Origin: Typha latifolia
Taxonomy: Eukaryota; Streptophyta; Magnoliopsida; Poales; Typhaceae
Length of the DNA: 64,000 nucleotides
Assembly: GCA_019914945.1 (NCBI GenBank)
Contig: CM034107.1
Coordinates: forward strand, 8,928,001-8,992,000
Direction: 5' to 3'
This document shows, one piece after another, positions 46,114 through 57,383 of the stretch. The position numbers were made by a program, and so were the translations under genes. Under the pieces are notes generated by a model that saw only the letters and a program-made list of their open reading frames with translations, was not told the DNA's origin and searched no databases. The first letter of the stretch is position 1; every line of letters starts with the position of its first letter.

Positions 46114-46796
46114 TGTTACGAATCAGATTTGGAATGGTTCAGATGTAAGAAAATTATAAAAATTTAGATGGTCGTAGCATCGTGATATAGGGTTCTAATG
46201 ATTTTTATTTCATGTCATTGGATATCTAAATGACAATATATTATTAAAGCAGTGGAGTAAGATCAGAACGGTAAATATCCGATGTTGTAGTGGTCATCAG
46301 AGGGTGGCGGATGGCTAAGGGTGGTGGTGGACGGTCGTATAGTAGGGTGACTGCTAAATGAAGGTGGTGGCTAGAATTTGGATGCTTGAAAGGATTTTAT
46401 GTTATAATCTACTCCTATACAGATAAAGTCGATCTTACGGTAAATGCGATAATAAGAAAATAACTAGACTCAACTTAATGCTTGGATACTTAAACAAAAA
46501 AGCTAGCCCATCTATATATGGAAGTTAGGTATAATGAGTGTTTTATTTGGATTTAGTCGTAGAGGTTTATACGACTCAAACTAGGACGTACCTTAGAGGC
46601 TTACATGACTTAATTAAACTTATCTTAGAGGCTCATATGACTTAATTAAATTTGCTTTAGTGGCTTACATGACTTAACTAGACTTGCCTTAAGGGCTTAA
46701 TAAGAGATATATATAAATCAATTAAAGTATAAATATACTCAATCCATTAAGCCCAATGTCCTCATGATTCGATCCAATTAGACCTGGAGCGTATCA
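46114..46796 (-). mobile_element. Ty3/gypsy 3' LTR (minus strand)
   Basis: On the minus strand the LTR starts TGATACGCTCC directly after a purine-rich tract (GGAAGCGTGGTGGAT) and ends GATTCGTAACA. It carries a 32-bp tandem repeat in its U3. It belongs to the same family as the solo LTRs at 10572, 29681 and 33702 and is the only one of them that still adjoins internal sequence (gag relic on its right). Confidence 0.7.
46560..46700. repeat. 32-bp tandem repeat in LTR, four to five copies
   Basis: CTTAGAGGCTTACATGACTT and variants start at 46592, 46624, 46656 and 46688, with a weaker copy at about 46560. The same set occurs in the partner LTR at about 49480-49623. Confidence 0.85.
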
Positions 46797-47633
46797 ATCC
46801 ACCACGCTTCCGACACCTTGTTCTCAAGGGACTAATCTCTGACGTTCTTGTACTTATAGAGCTGTTCATGCAAATCAATGGACTTAGGTTCATCCTCTTC
46901 TTAATTGCCTAAGAACATGACATGGGTTGGTTGGCACTTGCATTTATAGTCGGTGGTAAATCAATCATCATAGTAAAAGCAGAACCTTTGGCCCTCCTCC
47001 AAGTCATTGGGTACAAAGCGGTGCAAGATCATTTGTTAGTTAAGCTGAGCCATCGGCGTAAGCTGAGTCAGGGTAGATGCAGTCTCTAGTGGGCCGTGGG
47101 CTTGGGCTGTCTTTCTTCTTTCCTCCTTGCATATCTGGTTCAACTGATCCAACTTGGACTCCATCAAAACAATTAAGAAGAAGGCCTTGTTAGAAGTAGT
47201 GGGCTTCAAAGCCTTGATCTTAGCTTGAATGTCAAGCTTGAGCCAACTAATGAAGGTACTCTTTAGGGCTGAGTCAGACCACTTAGTGACATGGTTACAG
47301 ATTTGCCTGAACTCATCTCGGTAAGCTCAAACTATTGTTGACTAAGTCAACTTAGTCTATATGGCCTGAAAGTTCTCGTACTGCGTCGAACCCAATCGAG
47401 CAAAAATTGCATCCGCGAAGTCCTGCCAAGACTCAATGGTCGAGTTCGCTCACTTGACTGGTACACCTAATCATTGCCTCCTCCAAGTGGAATGAAGCTA
47501 ACTAGACCTTCTAGTGGTTGAGCGTGTCATGGTATATGAAAAATTGCTATATTAGATAGGTCCAATCTAGCGAGTCTTCTCTAGAGAATTTTGAGAAATC
47601 AAGCTTGACAATCCGAGCTTGAATCCCAAAATA
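46797..47633 (-). pseudogene. Ty3/gypsy gag relic (minus strand)
   Basis: The minus strand reads KLDFSKFSREDSLDWTYLI, then QLASFHLEEA with stops around it, then WQDFADAIFARLGSTQYENF, the retrotrans_gag order. The tail of pol is reduced to the purine-rich tract beside the LTR, so protease to integrase are deleted. The upstream part of gag is interrupted at 47634 by a plus-strand LTR. Confidence 0.7.
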
Positions 47634-47680
47634 TGTGATACGATTCGGACTTCACCGACGTCGTCTCGAGTTTGGATTTA

Positions 47681-47788
47681 CCTTAGGATAAGATTGAGTT
47701 TTAGGATAAGATTGAGTTTTAGGATAAGATTGTGTTTTAGGATAAGATTGAGTTTTAGGATAAGATTGTGTTTTAGGATAAGATTGAG
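47681..47788 (+). repeat. 18-bp tandem repeat, six copies, each with a GATAAG box
   Basis: Units of TTTTAGGATAAGATTGAG (or ...TGTG) follow one another exactly every 18 bp. Each has GGATAAGATT, which matches the plant I-box / GATA core. The open frame through it gives a repeating FRIRLS peptide, but the position upstream of a TATA box argues for a regulatory rather than coding role. Confidence 0.95.
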
Positions 47789-47801
47789 TTGTTGGTTAGC
47801 C

Positions 47802-47809
47802 TATAAAAG
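47802..47809 (+). promoter_or_regulatory. TATA box of the plus-strand LTR
   Basis: TATAAAAG, 13 bp after the last 18-bp repeat and shortly before the pyrimidine-rich leader, where an LTR promoter is expected. Confidence 0.6.
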
Positions 47810-48312
47810 TATGTGTAGGGCAACCAAAATTAGAATTGAATATTGAGAATTGAGTTTGCCTTGCCTCCTTCATCTTCTTCGCTCCCGTTCCCTCAATCTC
47901 CCCGGCGACGCCGCTTCTAATCTCCCTCGACAGGCCAATCACCCTAGTCCCTTAGGAGTGGCCCTCTTCTCCCCCTTCTTCCAATTTATCCATCGCTATC
48001 TCTAACCTTTCCATCATCCATAACCCTTCCACCATCACTTTTACACCGGTGCCACCCCATCAACACCGGCCCTCCACAATCCACCATTACCCCAGGATTT
48101 CGTGCCTTCATCCACGGAATCCAAAAATAGAGTATCCTGACGTTCGTCCACTAAACGAACGATATCTCGAGATCCCCAACTCCGATTCGCCTCAAACTAG
48201 ATCCGTTGGAAAGCTCTTTTCCGGGCCTACATCATATTAAAATTTCACAGCGATCCAACGGTAGGATATTTCGGGATCTGATCTCAAAGTTCCGTGCAAG
48301 ATCGTAACAATC

Positions 48313-48325
48313 TGGTATCAGGGCC
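48313..48325 (+). other. Primer-binding site of the plus-strand element
   Basis: TGGTATCAGGGCC, one base off the tRNA-Met-type PBS, three bases after the LTR end. A second similar string (TGGTATCAAAGCC) follows at 48355. Confidence 0.65.
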
Positions 48326-48719
48326 ATAGCACCAAAAGAGGGTTCGTATCAAGCTGGTATCAAAGCCTATAGCCGAGGAAGGATCGTAACAATATGACCC
48401 ATCATTGTGGGCCACATGACTCATGGTTGAGGCTAGTCACATGGGACATTGGCCTATGGGTCCGGCTCATGTCGCACACGCAGGTTTGGCTTAGTCTGAT
48501 AGCACAGGTCCACTGGGTTGTTCCACCATTTATCCTCGGGCTCGGGGTCACATTCATAGGTTCCAAACTAGTTCGCACAAGGTGGTCGTATTGGTTCGTG
48601 AAAATCTAGCTTGCCTCAGAAATCATGTACATCATCTTCATGAATTTGCCCTTGTCCTAGCCCTAACCCTAGGGCTAAAATTGAATTTTGGCCTAGGGGC
48701 ACTGCCACAGACCACCTCG

Positions 48720-49350
48720 ATGGCAGCTAGGCAAGGTAGGTGGCTGTCAGCAGTCCCCATTCAGTAGGTTCACGCGGTGGCAGAACAGCGACAAGTAATG
48801 ATAGAAGGCCGAACTCGAGTTCGGGCTCGAGTTGGTACAGTGGTGGCCATGGCACGTCTCCGACGGGTCTCCCGGTCCTCGACAGCTATAGAAAGGACCT
48901 ATGGCCCCACTACAAGGGAGCGACGACGACGGGAAGACATGAGCCACCCCGATGTAGGGGTAGCCACCCAACGGTCATCAACAACTGCGGTGGCCACCAC
49001 TGGCCAGCTGCAGCCATCGGTGGTTGTGGAAGCAGCAGACCTGCGACTTACTAGCTGTGGGTTTGCTACAACATAAACTATAGTCGCTAGCGGTCTTTCG
49101 GTTAGTGCTGGCCTGAACGGTAGCCTAGACTCGGGTGTAGGTGGTCTGAGGAAGGTGTTGGATGTGGAGTTCGGGACCAGTGGGGGCTAGATCATCGATA
49201 GTGGGAAGCTAGGGTTTTCGACCACAAGTTGGGAACGTGACTCAGGGGCCATCTTTGTTGGCTGCTTCGGCGTTGCTATGGTGGCTGCTTGTGTCTGTAG
49301 TGGTGAGGTGATCACCTCCATGGTCAGAGGAGTCGTGGTTGCCATGATTG
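48720..49350 (-). pseudogene. GC-rich open region, probable gag N-terminus (minus strand)
   Basis: Unlike its surroundings, this block is GC-rich. The minus strand starts near 49344 and reads MATTTPLTMEVITSPLQTQ followed by a Pro/Thr/Ser/Ala-rich stretch with few stops, which suits the low-complexity N-terminus of a gypsy gag next to its 5' LTR (49375-49717). The plus strand is also fairly open (for example 48777-49076), so a captured host fragment is possible. Which reading is right is unresolved. Confidence 0.4.
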
Positions 49351-49374
49351 GGCCTCCCCTCTACCTTCTTTAAT

Positions 49375-49717
49375 TAATTTTCAATGCTTGGATGCTTGGA
49401 TGCTTAAATGCCTAAATAAAGAAGCTAGCCCCTCGATATATAGAGGTTGGGTACAATGAGTCCTACTTAGACTTAGCCCTAAAGCCTTATACAACTTGAA
49501 ATAGAATTTGCCTTAGAGGCTTACATGACTTAATTAAATTTACCTTAGAGGCTTATATAACTTAATTGAACTTGTCTTAGTGGCTTACATAACTAAACTA
49601 GACTTGCCTTACGGGCTTACATAAGAGATAAACATGAATCAATTAAAAGATAAATAGACTCGATCCATCGAGCCCAATATCCTCATGATTCGATCCGATT
49701 AGACCCAGATTGTATCA
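49375..49717 (-). mobile_element. Partial gypsy 5' LTR (minus strand)
   Basis: The minus strand starts TGATACAATCTGGG at 49717 and matches the LTR at 46114-46796, including the 32-bp repeats, but it lacks the second half. The pair brackets the gag relics at 46797-47633 and 48720-49350. Confidence 0.65.
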
Positions 49718-49787
49718 CATATTTAACTTTCTATATCTTCTATCCCTAGTCAGTTTAGAATTCTTATCTCCCCTGGGAAAATCTTAA

Positions 49788-50058
49788 TGGTATCAAAGTG
49801 GGTTTCTCTTGATTTAGAGAAGATCAATTTGTATGAAATTTTGGAGTTTCCTCTCGTTTCTCCTTCAATATGTGTTTTCCTTAGTTATTAGTTTATTTGT
49901 GATACTCAAAGGGACAACCTATTTTAATGGTATCGAAGTAAGTTTCTTTCATTTTATAGAAGATCATTATGTATGAAAATTTGGAGTTTCCTCTCGTTTC
50001 TCCTCCACTATGTGTTTTCCTTAGCTTAGTTTTATAGTGATACTTAAAGGGACAACTT
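49788..50058. repeat. About 140-bp tandem duplication near the copia end
   Basis: AATGGTATCAAAGTGGG and AATGGTATCGAAGTAAG begin the two copies at about 49788 and 49929. Both contain GGAGTTTCCTCTCGTTTCTC and end near AAAGGGACAAC. Each start resembles a PBS. Confidence 0.75.
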
Positions 50059-50179
50059 GAACCTAGATCTTAAGATCTCTAGTTAACTAGGTTGGGTTGT
50101 CATTATGTCATTACTCTAGGTAATAGGTTTTAAACTCATTTTCCCGACGAACAATACACTTGATCTCTTGTTAAACCCT

Positions 50180-53000
50180 TTGTTAATGGATTCGCTATGT
50201 TATTCTTTAGTTTTATATGATCAATGAATATTATACCATTTGAGATCAACTATCGCATAATATTATTTATGACGTATATGTCATGACTTGCCATTATATA
50301 TTTCACTCTATGCCTTTCCTATAGCCAATATACTATCACAATATATGCAAATTTTTGACACATATTTTAGCCACATAGGAATATCTTCTAAGAAATTTTG
50401 AAGCCACTCAGCTTCTTCTCCAGCCTTATCTAATGGTTTTGAATTTATATTTCATAGTAGATCAGATTATTCATGTTTGCTAAAAAGATTTGCATAATTC
50501 AGATGCACTATTAAGTATAACGATGTATGCACTCGTGGTTCTTCATATCATATATCTAATTTGTATCACTGTACCCTTCAAGTATTGTTGGATATCTTGA
50601 GTAGTGCAATCTATAGTTAGTAATATATCTCAAATATCTAAGCATCCTAGCTATTGCCTTTTAGTGGACATTAACTAAATTACTTATATATCTACTCACT
50701 TTACTCGTAAAGTATGCAATATCTGGATGAGTGCAATTCATTGCATATATCAAATTGCTTATTATATGAGAATATTCTAAGTAAGAGATCAGTTGTATTC
50801 TTTATGAGATGAAAATTCACATCTATAAGTGTTTTGGCTGGATTGTTATTATCTTTATCAAATTTAATAATCAATTTCTCAATATAATGTTATTGAGATA
50901 TAATATATCATTTAGTTATCATAGTGATCTTTATACCAAATATCACATCTGCAACTCCCAGATCTTTCATGTCAAACTTGTTAGCCAACATATTCCTTGG
51001 TAGCTTTAATGACATTAATATTGCTACAAGTTATCATCATATCATCTATATAAAAGCATACAATAACATAATTATTTTAAGTCTCTTTCATATAAACATA
51101 CTTCTCACTTTCATAAATGTGAAAACTATTTGACATCATAACTTGATCAAAATTTTTATGTCATCGTTTATGTGCTTGTTTAAACTCATAAAGAGACTAA
51201 ACTAGTTTGCACACCTTTTCCTCTTGTTTTGGAGCCATAAATCCTTCAGGTTGTTCAATATAGATTTCTTCATTTAATTCACCATTCAAAATAATACTAT
51301 TTTCACATTCATCTGAAGTATTTCGAGATTATGTAATGTTGCAAAATCAATTATTAATCGGATAGATATTATTTTTGTAACTAGCAAATACATATCAAAG
51401 TAATATTTTTTCTTTGTCTGGCTATATCCTTTGATGACAAGTCTCGCGCTGTATTTGACAATTGAACCATCTGCTTTCATCTTCTTTTGAAGATTCATTT
51501 GTAACTCAAAGGTTTACACCCTGATGGAAGATCCACTAGTTCCTACATATGATTTTGCAAAATGAATTCAACTTCACTATTACTAGCTTCTTTCCATAAA
51601 AGGAGCTTCAAGAGTAGATATTGCTTGCTTAAATCTCCGAGATCCTTTTTTAAACAAATATGTTAAAAAGTTTGGACAAAAAGATGTAGAAGTCCTTGCC
51701 CTCTTACTTTGTCTAGGTTCATTGTCATTTCCTTCCTATATGGATTTTAGGTCTTGCTCACTTCTTTCTACATTTTATAAGTTTTTGAAGGAATTTACTT
51801 TTGATGTAGACTTATATGGAAATATATTCTCAAAGAACGATGTATTCCTAGATTCAATAATTGTATTCTCATGTACTTTAAAATTATCGAATTTGTAAAC
51901 TAAGAATCGATATGCACTACTGTTATGAGCATAACTAATGAATAAAAAATCACTAGTTTTAAGTCCAAATTTTGTCTTTTTAGAAATTGAAATTACAACT
52001 TTTGGTAGGAACCCCCACACTCCTAAGAATTTATACCTAGATTCTTGACCTTTCTATAACCATAAAGTGTTTATTCCAATTTTATTTAGGGTAATTGGTT
52101 GAGAATATAATTTGTAGAAAGCAAAGCATCCCTCCACAAATTCTGGGTAAATCAAAACTTATTAACATAATATTTATTATCTTTTTTAGAATTCTATTCT
52201 TACGTTCAACAATACCATTTTGCTGTTGAGCATAATGAGTCATTGTTTGATGAATAATTCTATTTTTTGCACATATTTGTGCAAATGGTGACTCATATTC
52301 ACCACTTCTATCACGTTTTAGTATTTTAATTTTTCTGCTAAGTTAGTCCTTAATCTCAGTTTTAAAATTTATAAATATTTCAAATGCTTCATATTTGATT
52401 CTTTGCAAATACACATAACAATATCTTGTACAATCCTCAATAAAAGTAATAAAATATTTTTTCCCATCTTTAGTTCGAATAAATTTTAAATCACATATAT
52501 CAATATGTATAAGTTCTAAAAGTTCTATACTTCGTTTATTGGAAAGAAATGAAGCCTTAGCCAAAACACATGTTTCACATTTATTGTTTAAATCAATATA
52601 GAAACTAGACAACATGTTAAGATTAATTAATCTACACAATATACCAAAATTAACTTATCCTAATCTACCATACCAAATTTCACAAGACTCAGCAAGTAAG
52701 CAGGATAAGATTTATCTTTATTAATTATTCGGGTCATAGTCGTTACATTTATCTTAAAGAGGCCTTTAGATAAGTAACCCTTTGCTGCATACATGCTATT
52801 TTTGATAATTACAAACTTATCAAACTCAAACACTAGTTTAAAACCTTTCTTAATTGATAATGATCCTGAAACTAGAATATTGCAAATGTCAGGCATATGC
52901 ATCGCATCATTGAGAGTAAATTCTTTTCTTATAGTCAATTTCAACAAGACATTCTCTATTCCTTACACCTTGGAAGTTGCTAAATTGCCCATATAAAGTT
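50180..53000 (-). pseudogene. Ty1/copia pol relic (protease side, integrase, RT, RNase H)
   Basis: On the minus strand, from high to low coordinates: MPDICNILVSGSLS and KGFKLVFEFDKF (52660-52947, the stretch after the protease), CETCVLAKASF and ELIHIDICDLKFIRT (52343-52639, pre-integrase and integrase start), WGFLPKVVIS, FGLKTSDFLFISYAHNSSAY and IESRNTSFFENIFPYK (51775-52020, integrase end), YSARLVIKGYSQTK (51286-51498, RT) and EEAEWLQNFLEDIP (about 50400, RNase H). The order is that of copia, with integrase before RT. Stops and frameshifts are many. Confidence 0.88.
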
Positions 53001-53149
53001 TTTTTCATCTACATAGTTTGATAAGGTGAAAACATCCACGTGTTGGCACAGATATATTTAGTAGCTCTAGTGTCTACCCACTACTCTTAAGGATTTTCTC
53101 CAATTAGTTCACTTTAGAGATAATATGGAAATGTGCATATCATCAACAT

Positions 53150-54160
53150 CAAAACGAAAGTTCTCCACTTTAGTTACGTTGGCTTGTGACTTCTTCTTCT
53201 CAAAGTTTTCTTTCTTTTTAGCAAACGACAATCCTGAGCATAATGCCCTTGCTTGTCATAGATGTAGCATTTGCCTTTGAACTTCTTTGCCTTGCCACCT
53301 TTAGAGCCTTCTCAAGTGTACTTCCTCTTTTTGTCCTTTATAGACTCCACCACATTTGCCTTAAATATGTACTAATTTCCAATTTTCTTTTTAGCAGTAC
53401 GATCCTCTTCTATCCTTAACATGTCAATAAAATTTTCAAGTGTCATCTCTCGTTGTGCTCGTGTTTTGGGTAATTTTGAAGTCTCTCTAGGACGATGACA
53501 ATTTTTTTAATAATAACCAACACTTGGAATGATTCGTTGATCACTGTTACTTCAGCATGGATCTTATTAATTATCACTTGTAGATTTTGCACCTAGTTAA
53601 TAACTAGTCTAGTGTCAACTATCTTGTACTCAAGAAATTTACCAACTACAAATTATTTTGCACCGACATCTTTTGCCTTTTACTTCTTTCCTAAAGATTC
53701 CCATAATTCCTTAGATGTTTTCACTGAACTATACACATTGTATAACGAGTTGTCTAGTCCGATGAGGATATAATTTTGGTAAAGGAAGTCAGCATGCATC
53801 CATGCATCAACTAAAACAACTACTTGCCCATTTGTTTCCTATTTTCAAAGTTAAGGTATATTTCTCATGTAAAAATTTAGCCAAGTTCAAAGTGGTCAAA
53901 TAAATAGTATTTTCTACTGTTATCTCTTGAAATATGCACCACAAAACTTTTTACATTTTTCTCTATGAACTGTAGTCACTAGAGGAATAGAGATAGGGGA
54001 TAACAATAGTCTTTACTATTTCAGTTATCTATGAGAATGAAAGAAAAAATAAAAATCCAATAACAAAAAAGTAATAGTGACAAAAAGTAGATTAAAAGTC
54101 AGATGAACTGGTCTTAAGATTGTTGGTGATAACAATCTGATTCCAAAAGTCATAAAAATC
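53150..54160 (-). pseudogene. Ty1/copia gag relic and leader
   Basis: The zinc knuckle near 53235-53275 reads GKCYIYDKQGHYAQDC, where the second Cys of the CCHC motif has become Tyr. Before it, around 53600-53720, LWESLGKK and AKDVGAK match the UBN2-type gag of copia elements. Near 54140 the minus strand has TGGAATCAGATTG, a possible PBS. No complete LTR pair was identified. Confidence 0.78.
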
Positions 54161-54264
54161 TGATCCAAAATAAGTAAATAAATTAAATAAACTTACATAT
54201 TATAGAATGTAAAATTCTGTATAGTTAAGTCTAGTGTAGAACACTATTTTCTCAAGACTAATTC

Positions 54265-55069
54265 TGATACATTTAGTTATGATCTTTTCTTACTGCATCA
54301 GTTATTTGTTTTCATTAAAATAAATTTTCTATAGGTCGCGTTCGAATACGCCCTCAGGTTCACAAATACAGAGAACGTGAAATGCGCGTTCGAACACAGT
54401 CGGGCACGTTCGAACACAGCGTTTGAACGCCTACATCGACAGAGAACGCGTTTTGTGCATTCTAATACGATCGGCAGAAATCTTTTAGAATTAGAATTAA
54501 TAATTATTATTTTGGCTTGTTGGCTAGTCTTTATAAAGGTGTGGATGACGGCCAAAATTATTATGCTATTGGATTATTGGTTTTTTTGTCTCCTATCTTC
54601 TCTCTATATTCTCTACCTTAATCTCCTCCCTCTTTTTTCACCAACCTACCACCTCTACCATTGGCAAGGTCTCTCCTAACTTCTAATTTTCCTCATCTAT
54701 CGAGTCCTCCTTCTTTCTTGGGATCTTGACCACTTCTTCCCCTTCGTCTTTATCCCTTAAACCACATCGACAATCCACCCTCATCTCCATTAACAACCAT
54801 GTCCCTAATATCCACTCCACCCATCACCACCACCATCATCCACACTATATCATGTTTTTGTCCCAGTTGTAGTTTGAAAAATGTAGATCAAGGAGTTACG
54901 GATTGATTCCATTTAGTTTCATAATTTTCTGACTATAGGAGAATATTTGGTGAATATTTTCCCTCGGTTGCGTGGAGCGTCCTACAATAATTTTAAATCT
55001 TGAAGGAATCATTCTATAGCCTATCATTGGTAATCAAAGCCTATCAATTTGATACCGTAGAACCCATCA
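54265..55069 (+). mobile_element. Gypsy LTR a of the array
   Basis: The LTR runs from TGATACATTTAG to GAACCCATCA. It carries the GTTCGAA cluster (about 54335-54475), a TATAAAGG box at 54532, a CT-rich leader and, immediately after, a PBS relic (TTTGATATCAGAGC). Confidence 0.85.
54335..54475 (+). repeat. GTTCGAA palindrome cluster in LTR a
   Basis: About five CGTTCGAA-type sites within 140 bp, separated by a CACAAATACAGAGAACG-like spacer. Several have decayed at CpG. Confidence 0.8.
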
Positions 55070-56080
55070 ATTTGATATCAGAGCTAGGTGAACCTCAAAC
55101 CTCTATTAATAGTTGAAACAAGGAAGATAACGTCGACAAGGAGACCAAAAGAGAGCACACTGACAAGGGAAGACTCAACCCACGATAATCCTAACCGTGA
55201 CGTCGATTCTTTTTGGAGTCACCATGGCAGGACCGAGTTAACCGACATCCATGGGTATGAATATGGGCTTGGTGAATGAACTTAGGGGAATGTTCCAAAC
55301 ATTGCTGCATAAAGTTGACGCAATGTAGAATGATCATAATGCTTTAAGAAAAAGGAATATGTCATGAATCGATCAGCTTTGTCATCCTCTCAATGAAAAT
55401 CAGTGCGTCAAGAAGGACCAGCGGTTGGGCTGACTTTTGTAATAGGATTACACGCATATTTGGGACATCGGCATATAAAGATTTTGCTGCCACTTTAAGT
55501 AAGATGGTTCAGAAGACGACCGTTTTAGAGTATCAAGCTGAATTTGAAAAAGTTAGTAGTCGTTGTGAGACACCTTGGCCCGAACCGATATTGATGAGTA
55601 TATTCATTTCAGGGCTGCGGGATGAGATAGAAGCGGATGTTCGTTATCTTTGTTCTACCACTCTTGAGGAGGCCTTTGAGAAGGTCGTGAGGATGGAGCA
55701 AAAGCATAATGCTCTCAAGAAACCGCGAAAACAAGTTGGGTTATCCGAGATGGGTGATTTGCACCTAGAACGCCAGCTAGAAATTATGCAGGTTCAAAGA
55801 TAGCGACTGCTAGTACTAGACCACGACCACATTTGAGACCTTCTTCCGATGTTAATGGAGGCATAAGACTCACCGTTCAAACTTTCACACCTGCTTAGGT
55901 AGAGGAGTGAAGAGCGAATGGCCTTTTCTTTCGATGTGATGAATGTTTCACCCCCGATCATCGGTGTTCCAAATAGATCGGGAGTGTGATGCTCATCGAC
56001 GGTCTCGAGGAGGATGATGAAGTTGTTCATGATGGAGAATGTTCAGAGGAGGTCCATGAGGAGACCGTTGAGGAGGGCGC
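55070..56080 (+). pseudogene. Truncated gypsy internal region a (gag only)
   Basis: Gag relics run from the PBS. The frame at 55393-55803 holds FCNRITRIFGTSAYKDFAAT, VLEYQAEFEKVSSRCETP and FISGLRDEIEADVR, the retrotrans_gag domain. A zinc knuckle RCDECFTPDHRCSK follows near 55935-55975 with a shifted frame. The region stops inside gag and abuts LTR b. Confidence 0.85.
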
Positions 56081-56507
56081 TGATACACTTAGTTATGGTC
56101 TTTTCTTATTGCATTATTTATTTGTATTTATTAAAATAAATTTTATATAGATCGCGTTCGAACACGGTGGGGCGCGTTCGAATGCATTTGTGAACGCCTA
56201 CATCAGGTTCGCAAATACAAAGGACGTGAAATGCGCGTTCGAATGTGGTCTAGCGCGTTCGAATGCCTGCACCACGTTCACATCGATAGAGAACGCCTTT
56301 TGTGCGTTTGAACACGATCGAGTGCGTTCAAATATGATCGGATGCGTTCGAATACGATCGGCGAGAATCTTCTAGAATTAGGGTTAATTATTGTTATTTT
56401 GGCTTGTTGGCTAGTCTCTATAAAGGTGTGGATGGTAGCCAAAATCATTATGCTATTAGATTATTAATTTCTTGCCTCCTACCTTCTCTCTATCTTCTCT
56501 ACCCTAA
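56081..56507 (+). mobile_element. Gypsy LTR b (3'-truncated)
   Basis: The LTR starts TGATACACTTAG and ends after TCTCTACCCTAA, where LTR c begins at once. Its second half is missing. The palindrome cluster lies at about 56153-56366 and TATAAAGG at 56419. Confidence 0.85.
56153..56366 (+). repeat. GTTCGAA palindrome cluster in LTR b
   Basis: At least eight CGTTCGAA or CGTTTGAA sites, the densest cluster in the window. Near 56300-56360 they recur about every 20 bp with ATACGATCGG-type spacers. Confidence 0.85.
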
Positions 56508-57344
56508 TGATACATTTAGTTAGCGTCTTTTCTTATTGCATTAGTTGTTTATTTTTATTAAAATAAAATTTCTGTAGGTCACGTTCGAATGTAGGAGGGG
56601 TCACGTTCGAATGCCCTTACGAACGCCTGCATCAGGTTCGCAAATATAGCAGACATGAAAAGCACGTTCGAACTCCCTGCATCGCATTCGCACTTATAGA
56701 GAACGTCTTTTGTGCGTTCGAACGCGATCAAGCGCGTTCGAACGCGATCGGCAGGAATCTTCTAGAATTAGGGTTAATAATTGTATTTTGTCTTGTTGGC
56801 TAGCCTCTATAAAGATGTGGATGGCAGCCAAAATCAGAATGCTATTGGATTATTGATTTTTTGCCTCCTATCTTCTCTCTATTCTCTCTACCCTAATCTC
56901 CCTCGTCCATTTTCACCAACTTTCTACCTCTACCGTTGGCAAAGTCTCTCTTAACTTCTAATCTCCCTCGTCTGTTGAGTCCCTCTTCTTTAGGATCTCA
57001 ACCACTTCTTCCCCTTCGTCTTTATCCCTTAATGACATCCACAATCCACCTTCATCTCTATACCCATCCATAATCCTAACATCCACTCCGCCCGTCACCA
57101 CCACCATCACGCGTGTTCTTTCGTGTTTTCGTCCTAGTTGCAGTTCGAATCTATGAAGGGCGTAATATATGAAAATTGTAGATCAGGAATTTATGGATCT
57201 AATCTAATTAGTTTAATATTTTTTTTAACTACAGAAGAATATTTTGTGAATATTTTTCAACGGTTGCACAGACTTATTCCTGTAATAAATCTAGATCTTG
57301 AAGGAATCATTCTGTAGCTGATCTTTTGGTACCGTAACCCATCA
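56508..57344 (+). mobile_element. Gypsy LTR c
   Basis: The LTR runs from TGATACATTTAG to AACCCATCA and is followed at 57348 by an intact PBS. The palindrome cluster is at about 56580-56750, with two perfect GCGTTCGAACGC sites at 56714-56725 and 56734-56745, and a TATAAAGA box at 56808. Confidence 0.9.
56580..56750 (+). repeat. GTTCGAA palindrome cluster in LTR c
   Basis: The cluster includes two perfect 12-bp palindromes exactly 20 bp apart, each followed by GATC. It ends about 60 bp before the TATA box. Confidence 0.9.
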
Positions 57345-57347
57345 ACT

Positions 57348-57359
57348 TGGTATCAGAGC
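57348..57359 (+). other. Primer-binding site TGGTATCAGAGC
   Basis: A perfect tRNA-Met-type PBS, three bases after LTR c. Confidence 0.9.
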
Positions 57360-57383
57360 CAAGCGAACCTCAGACCTCTATTA

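Larger units (their letters stand above)
47634..48309 (+). mobile_element. Plus-strand LTR with GATA-box array
   Basis: The LTR runs from TGTGATACGATTCGG to CAAGATCGTAACA and is followed at 48313 by a PBS. It contains six 18-bp repeats, a TATAAAAG box and a pyrimidine-rich leader (about 47860-48010), then GGAAAGCTCTTTTCC as in the LTR at 5417-6510. It splits the minus-strand gag relic, so it arrived later. No target duplication was found. Confidence 0.65.

Noticed and set aside
47681..47788. Repeat peptide FRIRLS or a CRISPR-like array
   Set aside because: The units are directly adjacent without spacers, lie in an LTR promoter of a plant genome, and are regulatory-like. Neither a protein nor a CRISPR array is supported.
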